Origin: Legionellaceae bacterium UBA6148
Lineage (GTDB): Bacteria; Pseudomonadota; Gammaproteobacteria; Legionellales; Legionellaceae
Reading direction: 5' to 3'
DNA: 64,000 nt
Assembly (NCBI GenBank): GCA_002423125.1
Contig: DIUW01000045.1
Coordinates: 123,147 to 187,146 of the forward strand
Each line of letters begins with the position of its first letter. The stretch's first letter is position 1. A program made the translations under genes and the position numbers. The notes beneath the pieces are model-generated. The model was not told the DNA's origin. It made no database searches and saw nothing but the letters and a program-made list of their open reading frames with translations. Below, piece by piece: positions 60,515-64,000 of the stretch.

Positions 60515-61711
60515 TCAATTCTGCAGCTTTGTTGCCAAAATTGCAATTATTTGACTGGCCAATCGTACTTTTTGATTCAATGGCAACTCAATTTCACCAT
60601 CATGAGTTAAAACCATCACTTGATTTTCATCCACATCAAAACCACGCCTATCAGCAACCTGGTTTGCAATCAACATGTCCACGTGTTTTGCACGTAATTT
60701 AGCCTGCGCATGCTTCAAAACATCATGCGTTTCTGCCGCAAACCCAACGGTATAGGCCGCTTTTTTACTGGCAACAACCATTGATAAAATATCAGGGCTT
60801 GCCACCAAATCAAGTGTCATCTCGGTGTTCCCGTGTCGTTTAATTTTTTGATCCGCAGGTGCCGCGATGGAATAGTCCGAGACCGCTGCGGCGCCAATAA
60901 ACACCATGCCTGGATGCAAATAACGGCTTACCGCATCACGCATCTCATTTGCCGTATTCACGAAATAACAAACGGCTCCCTGCGGTGCTTGTAATGCCGT
61001 AGGTCCACTCACCAAGGTCACTTGAGCTCCCGCCATCAATCCCGCCTCAGCAAGAGCATACCCCATTTTTCCCGAACTACGATTACTGATATAGCGCACG
61101 GGATCAATTGCTTCTCGTGTAGGACCTGCTGTTATCATCAGGTGACGACCACGCAATAGTTGACTAATCTCGCATAATCTCAACGCATTGATAATTGCTT
61201 GCTCATCGCTCATGCGCCCAAAGCCATATTCGCCACACGCCTGCTCACCTTCTACAGGACCAACCATAATCACACCTCGGTCAACAAGCGTCGAATAATT
61301 TAAAACTGTTGCAGGATGAGCCCACATACTTCGATTCATCGCCGGGCAGCAAATAACGGGCGTTTCTGCCACGAGATACAACGTCGACAATAAATCATCG
61401 GCTATACCTTGAGCCATTTTGGCCATGCAATTTGCCGACGCAGGCGCAATCACAAGGTAATCCGCCCAACGAGCAAGCTCAATATGCCCCATTGCACGTT
61501 CGGCATTTAAATCAAACACGTCACAACGCACATCATTACCACTCAATGCCTGCATTGTCATTGGCGTTATAAATTGCTGCGCAGAATGGGTCATCACGAC
61601 ACGAACGATCGCGCCTAAGCGGGTTAGCTCGCGAACAAGATAGGTCGTCTTATAAGCAGCAATGCCACCAGAAACACCAACCACAATTTTTTTATTCAAA
61701 AAATCTTGCAT
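60515..61711 (-). CDS. coaBC: Bifunctional phosphopantothenoylcysteine decarboxylase/ligase
   Basis: CoaBC makes 4'-phosphopantetheine on the way to coenzyme A. The 398-residue protein begins with the flavin-binding decarboxylase half (VVGVSGGIAAYKTTYLVREL; CCPAMNRSMW with the active-site region) and ends with the CTP-dependent ligase half (ITAGPTREAIDPVRYISNRS; KMGYALAE). Divergent from radC; the two transcription starts must overlap, since only 66 bp separate the two start codons. Confidence 0.97.
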   Translation of the reverse strand: MQDFLNKKIVVGVSGGIAAYKTTYLVRELTRLGAIVRVVMTHSAQQFITPMTMQALSGNDVRCDVFDLNAERAMGHIELARWADYLVIAPASANCMAKMAQGIADDLLSTLYLVAETPVICCPAMNRSMWAHPATVLNYSTLVDRGVIMVGPVEGEQACGEYGFGRMSDEQAIINALRLCEISQLLRGRHLMITAGPTREAIDPVRYISNRSSGKMGYALAEAGLMAGAQVTLVSGPTALQAPQGAVCYFVNTANEMRDAVSRYLHPGMVFIGAAAVSDYSIAAPADQKIKRHGNTEMTLDLVASPDILSMVVASKKAAYTVGFAAETHDVLKHAQAKLRAKHVDMLIANQVADRRGFDVDENQVMVLTHDGEIELPLNQKVRLASQIIAILATKLQN

Positions 61712-61777
61712 AGGACTCTAATTTTAGTTAAGAATAGCGTGCTATCAAAGCATAAACCACGCAAAAAAGGAATAAGC

Positions 61778-62461
61778 ATGACCATCCAACCCGTCGCGCG
61801 CGATCTTCGCTTGCGTGAAAAAATATTAACCTGTGGAGCAAACAGTCTATCTGATACGGAGTTGCTCGCGGCACTGATCAGCTCCGGAAGTGCCAAACGG
61901 TCGTGTATACAATTAGCGCATGACTTAATCCAGCATTTTGGCGATTTACGCGCCGTTTTAAATGCGTGTCCTAAATCGTTTCAAGAAGTCCCAGGCCTTG
62001 GCGTTGTCCGATATGTTCAGCTTCAAGCCGCAAGAGAAATATGCCATCGTAGTGATTTTATTCAATTACAAAAAAACACAATCCTCTCCAGCACGCAACA
62101 AACACATACTTATTTAAAACGCAAACTGCGCGATAAAAAAAATGAAACCTTTGTCGCATTATTTCTTGACAACCAAAATCGAATTTTAGCCTACGATGAA
62201 TTATTTAGTGGAACCATCAACAGCGCGACCATCCACTCCCGTCCTATCGTCGAACGTGTCTTAAAAATCAATGCTGCCGCCGTCATTCTTGCTCACAACC
62301 ACCCATCAGGACTATCCGACGCAAGCCAACAAGACATCGCCGTGACAAAACGCTTACGCGATGCCCTCGAATTGGTCGATGTTCGCTTATTGGATCATCT
62401 TGTCATTGGTGATAATGAAATTTATTCGATCATGAGCATGATGAAGTGGGTGTGTCATTAA
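61778..62461 (+). CDS. radC: DNA repair protein RadC (JAB/MPN domain)
   Basis: The start at 61778 (MTIQPVARDLRLREKIL) has AAGGA seven bases upstream; an in-frame start 24 codons earlier would overlap coaBC. The protein has 227 aa: an N-terminal helix-hairpin-helix part (FQEVPGLGVVRYVQLQAA) and a C-terminal JAB1/MPN metal site (AVILAHNHPSGLSDASQQD). The exact role of RadC remains unclear despite its name. Confidence 0.94.
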   Translation: MTIQPVARDLRLREKILTCGANSLSDTELLAALISSGSAKRSCIQLAHDLIQHFGDLRAVLNACPKSFQEVPGLGVVRYVQLQAAREICHRSDFIQLQKNTILSSTQQTHTYLKRKLRDKKNETFVALFLDNQNRILAYDELFSGTINSATIHSRPIVERVLKINAAAVILAHNHPSGLSDASQQDIAVTKRLRDALELVDVRLLDHLVIGDNEIYSIMSMMKWVCH

Positions 62462-62469
62462 TGCCATTT

Positions 62470-62515
62470 CTGTTTAACTGAAACACATACTGACGGAAGT
62501 GTTGCAGTTAAACAG
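62470..62515. terminator. Hairpin between radC and the following minus-strand frame
   Basis: CTGTTTAACTG (62470-62480) pairs exactly with CAGTTAAACAG (62505-62515), with further pairing of AACAC/GTGTT inside. A short A run follows, not a T run, on the plus strand. It may act as a terminator for either side with a modest T tract, or as an operator-like palindrome. Confidence 0.5.
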
Positions 62516-62529
62516 TTAAAAAAGATCAA

Positions 62530-62892
62530 TTAGCGATGGCCATGGACGTTGCCACCGTGAGACCCCATTGACGGTCCGCTTGCAGGCCCACCAACATTTC
62601 CATGCTGATGACCATATGGATTCCCACTTGCAGGGCGATGTTGCACATGCGCATGTTGCGGGGCATGGACCATCGTAGTATGAACCCCCGTTACATGGGG
62701 AGGTCGATACGATGGAAAAGAAGGGGTACTATGATTAACAACGACAACAGACGCTGGGCGGCTTTGAGCCAAAAGCAAGGCCTGTAATTGCAGATCAATG
62801 TTGTTCCAAGCGCCAAAGCTAGTCGTGCTAAAAAATAGATCCAGATTAGCGAGCGAAAGTTGTAACAGAGTATTAAATGCAGAGTTGTTGCT
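62530..62892 (-). pseudogene. Possible decayed gene with His/Gly/Pro-rich C-terminus
   Basis: On the minus strand one frame is open from 62892 to the TAA at 62530. It reads through NTLLQLSLANLDLFF and NNIDLQLQALLLAQSRPASVVV into a low-complexity tail rich in His, Gly and Pro (GNPYGHQHGNVGG). There is no ATG; the first usable start is a TTG at 62778, without a ribosome binding site, while an adjoining frame offers an ATG at 62918 or 62933. A frameshift near 62890 would join the two. This looks like a damaged gene of unknown function, though a short gene from TTG 62778 cannot be excluded. Confidence 0.35.
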
Positions 62893-63008
62893 TTACCGCC
62901 ATGCTTCAAAGACAGATGCATATTATCGACCAAAGCTTAAGATTTTCTTATGCCTGAAAAAATATATGTGACAATACTAATTTGTGAGAATTTATCGATC
63001 AACCTGGG

Positions 63009-63668
63009 TTAAAAAATGCCGAAACACTTATAAATGAACTGCATCGACCAAGATATCGGCGGGCCAATTATCCACCCCAAAGCTCCGGTCAATAGTAATA
63101 GTAATACAATAAAAAATCCGAACCGCTCTAGTTTTTCATAATAAAATGCGTATTTTGGAGGGATTACACTCGCTATAAATCGACCGCCATCAAGAGGAGG
63201 CACCGGAATTAAATTTAAAAAAGCCAATACTAAATTAATTAATACCCCCGCCTCTCCAGTTAACACTAAAAATAAAGCAACCGACGACGTATTCGGACCA
63301 AGTAGCATTCCGATTTTGACGCATCCACTCCAAAGAAATGCCATCAATAAATTAGACAAAGGACCCGCCACTGCCACTAAGGCCATGTCACGCCGTGGTT
63401 TACGTAAACGATCCCAGTTAATAGGTACCGGCTTCGCCCAACCAAATACAAACTGAAAACCACTCAAAATTCCAACGACAATAGGCACGAATACCGTCCC
63501 TATTGGATCAATATGCCTCAAAGGATTCATGCTCAAACGACCAAGTCCTCTCGCCGTCGTGTCACCGCAACGGCTAGCAACCCATGCATGTGCCGCTTCA
63601 TGCAACGTTATTGCTAATAAAACGGGAATAATCCAAACTGCAATGGTTTGAATGATCGTTAACTGCAT
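63009..63668 (-). CDS. Site-2 protease family (M50) membrane metalloprotease
   Basis: The 219-residue protein has five or six membrane segments, the zinc motif HEAAHAWVA (about residues 23-31) and the third ligand in IPVPPLDGGRFIAS. The short form without PDZ domains, with WAKPVPINWDRLRKPRRDMA between the motifs, is widespread in bacteria and of unknown substrate. It is distinct from RseP at 26029-27387. Confidence 0.92.
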   Translation of the reverse strand: MQLTIIQTIAVWIIPVLLAITLHEAAHAWVASRCGDTTARGLGRLSMNPLRHIDPIGTVFVPIVVGILSGFQFVFGWAKPVPINWDRLRKPRRDMALVAVAGPLSNLLMAFLWSGCVKIGMLLGPNTSSVALFLVLTGEAGVLINLVLAFLNLIPVPPLDGGRFIASVIPPKYAFYYEKLERFGFFIVLLLLLTGALGWIIGPPISWSMQFIYKCFGIF

Positions 63669-63827
63669 AAAATAAAGCCCCCTGTTCAGTCATGCTCTTT
63701 TGCCCAAGTTTCCATTTTACACTGGCAATGCTTAATGGAACAAGGGACGGATCTCCTGCCTCAAAACCAAATGACATTTCCATGGTACAATGAGTCATTG
63801 TTTAAATGCACCTCAAAACTAAACAAT

Positions 63828-63853
63828 GTCCATCGGAAATGAACATACTGGAT
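63828..63853. repeat. Palindromic repeat D, single-arm copy
   Basis: TCCATCGGAAATGAACATAC followed by TGGATCC matches the opening arm of the element at 58285. The second arm is not evident. It stands about 30 bp before the last gene of the window. Confidence 0.55.
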
Positions 63854-63884
63854 CCGACGAGCATATACAATTAGGTATTAATTT

Positions 63885-64000
63885 ATGTGGAAGCAAACAA
63901 AAATCGCTGCGATTTATATCGCAAAACCAGAGTTTCTATCTGAGCTTTGCGAAGAAATAGGCGATATTTCTGATGTTATTGAGGATTTAGTATTTTCATC
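63885..64000 (+). CDS. Start of a gene cut by the window edge (possibly an RlmM-like RNA methyltransferase)
   Basis: A frame opens at ATG 63885 and runs to the edge without stop, reading MWKQTKIAAIYIAKPEFLSE and then DISDVIEDLVFS. The opening 'A-YIAKPEF---LCEE-GD' with a following 'LVFS' resembles the N-terminus of some 23S rRNA 2'-O-methyltransferase (RlmM-like) proteins. With 38 residues this is a guess. The upstream region is AT-rich, with no strong ribosome binding site. Confidence 0.45.
   Translation, partial: MWKQTKIAAIYIAKPEFLSELCEEIGDISDVIEDLVFS

Noticed and set aside
1..64000. Insertion sequences, prophage or integrative element
   Set aside because: No transposase, integrase, phage structural gene, conjugation gene or tRNA-flanking att site is seen; only non-coding repeats.

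Overview
The window is a moderately AT-rich bacterial chromosome segment with dense, single-copy gammaproteobacterial housekeeping genes. Gene order is typical of that class (hemA-prfA-prmC; trmB...hflK-hflC-purA; uppS-cdsA-rseP-bamA-skp-fabZ-lpxA; lptG-lptF divergent from pepA-holC; coaBC-dut-pgm divergent from radC). Several features point towards the order Legionellales or a close relative: phhA beside bioC and comF, a PlaA-like GDSL lipase, and a scatter of large proteins with no recognisable family. This placement is inference from gene content; no rRNA or tRNA gene lies in the window to confirm it.

Layout. 1-7.1 kb: a repeat cassette (A-B-C), an unrecognised 1037-residue helical-repeat-like protein, a bufferin-type secreted Cys-rich peptide whose maturation genes are reduced to two short remnants, then phhA and bioC divergent from comF. 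7.3-12.7 kb: an unknown soluble protein, haem and translation-termination genes hemA-prfA-prmC, convergent purA. 12.7-17 kb: hflC, hflK, trmB, ribosomal proteins L28 and L33 and the ribosome hibernation factor, with very long inverted repeats between them. 17-20.3 kb: a secreted protein of unknown function, a ClC chloride channel/transporter and a YggT protein. 20.4-28.9 kb: serS and the envelope cluster lpxA-fabZ-skp-bamA-rseP-cdsA-uppS, from which lpxD and dxr are missing. 29-35.4 kb: gpmI, envC, a C-terminal processing protease, pmbA and a phosphodiester glycosidase. 35.6-37.3 kb: a tandem pair of paralogous unknown proteins with matching promoters and terminators. 37.3-41.5 kb: nrdA-nrdB behind a promoter with a perfect DnaA box and paired NrdR-like boxes. 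41.5-43.7 kb: waaA enclosed by copies of the same repeat elements seen at the left end. 43.7-51.1 kb: djlA, a GDSL lipase, a DeaD-type helicase, fadH and an unknown polytopic membrane protein. 51.2-58.3 kb: lptG-lptF, pepA-holC-murJ and a second M17 aminopeptidase. 58.3-64 kb: a small membrane protein, pgm, dut, coaBC, radC, a decayed low-complexity reading frame, an M50 metalloprotease and the start of a gene running off the right edge.

The most distinctive property is a population of intergenic palindromic elements. Some are about 160-190 bp and almost wholly self-complementary; they share ends, loops and inner segments as if built from interchangeable modules. No transposase, CRISPR array, phage gene or tRNA is visible. 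The best candidates for undescribed biology are this modular palindrome family, the tandem paralog pair with its conserved ~75-residue N-terminal domain, and the 1037-residue protein beside the repeat cassette. The orphan bufferin locus is a clear case of operon decay.
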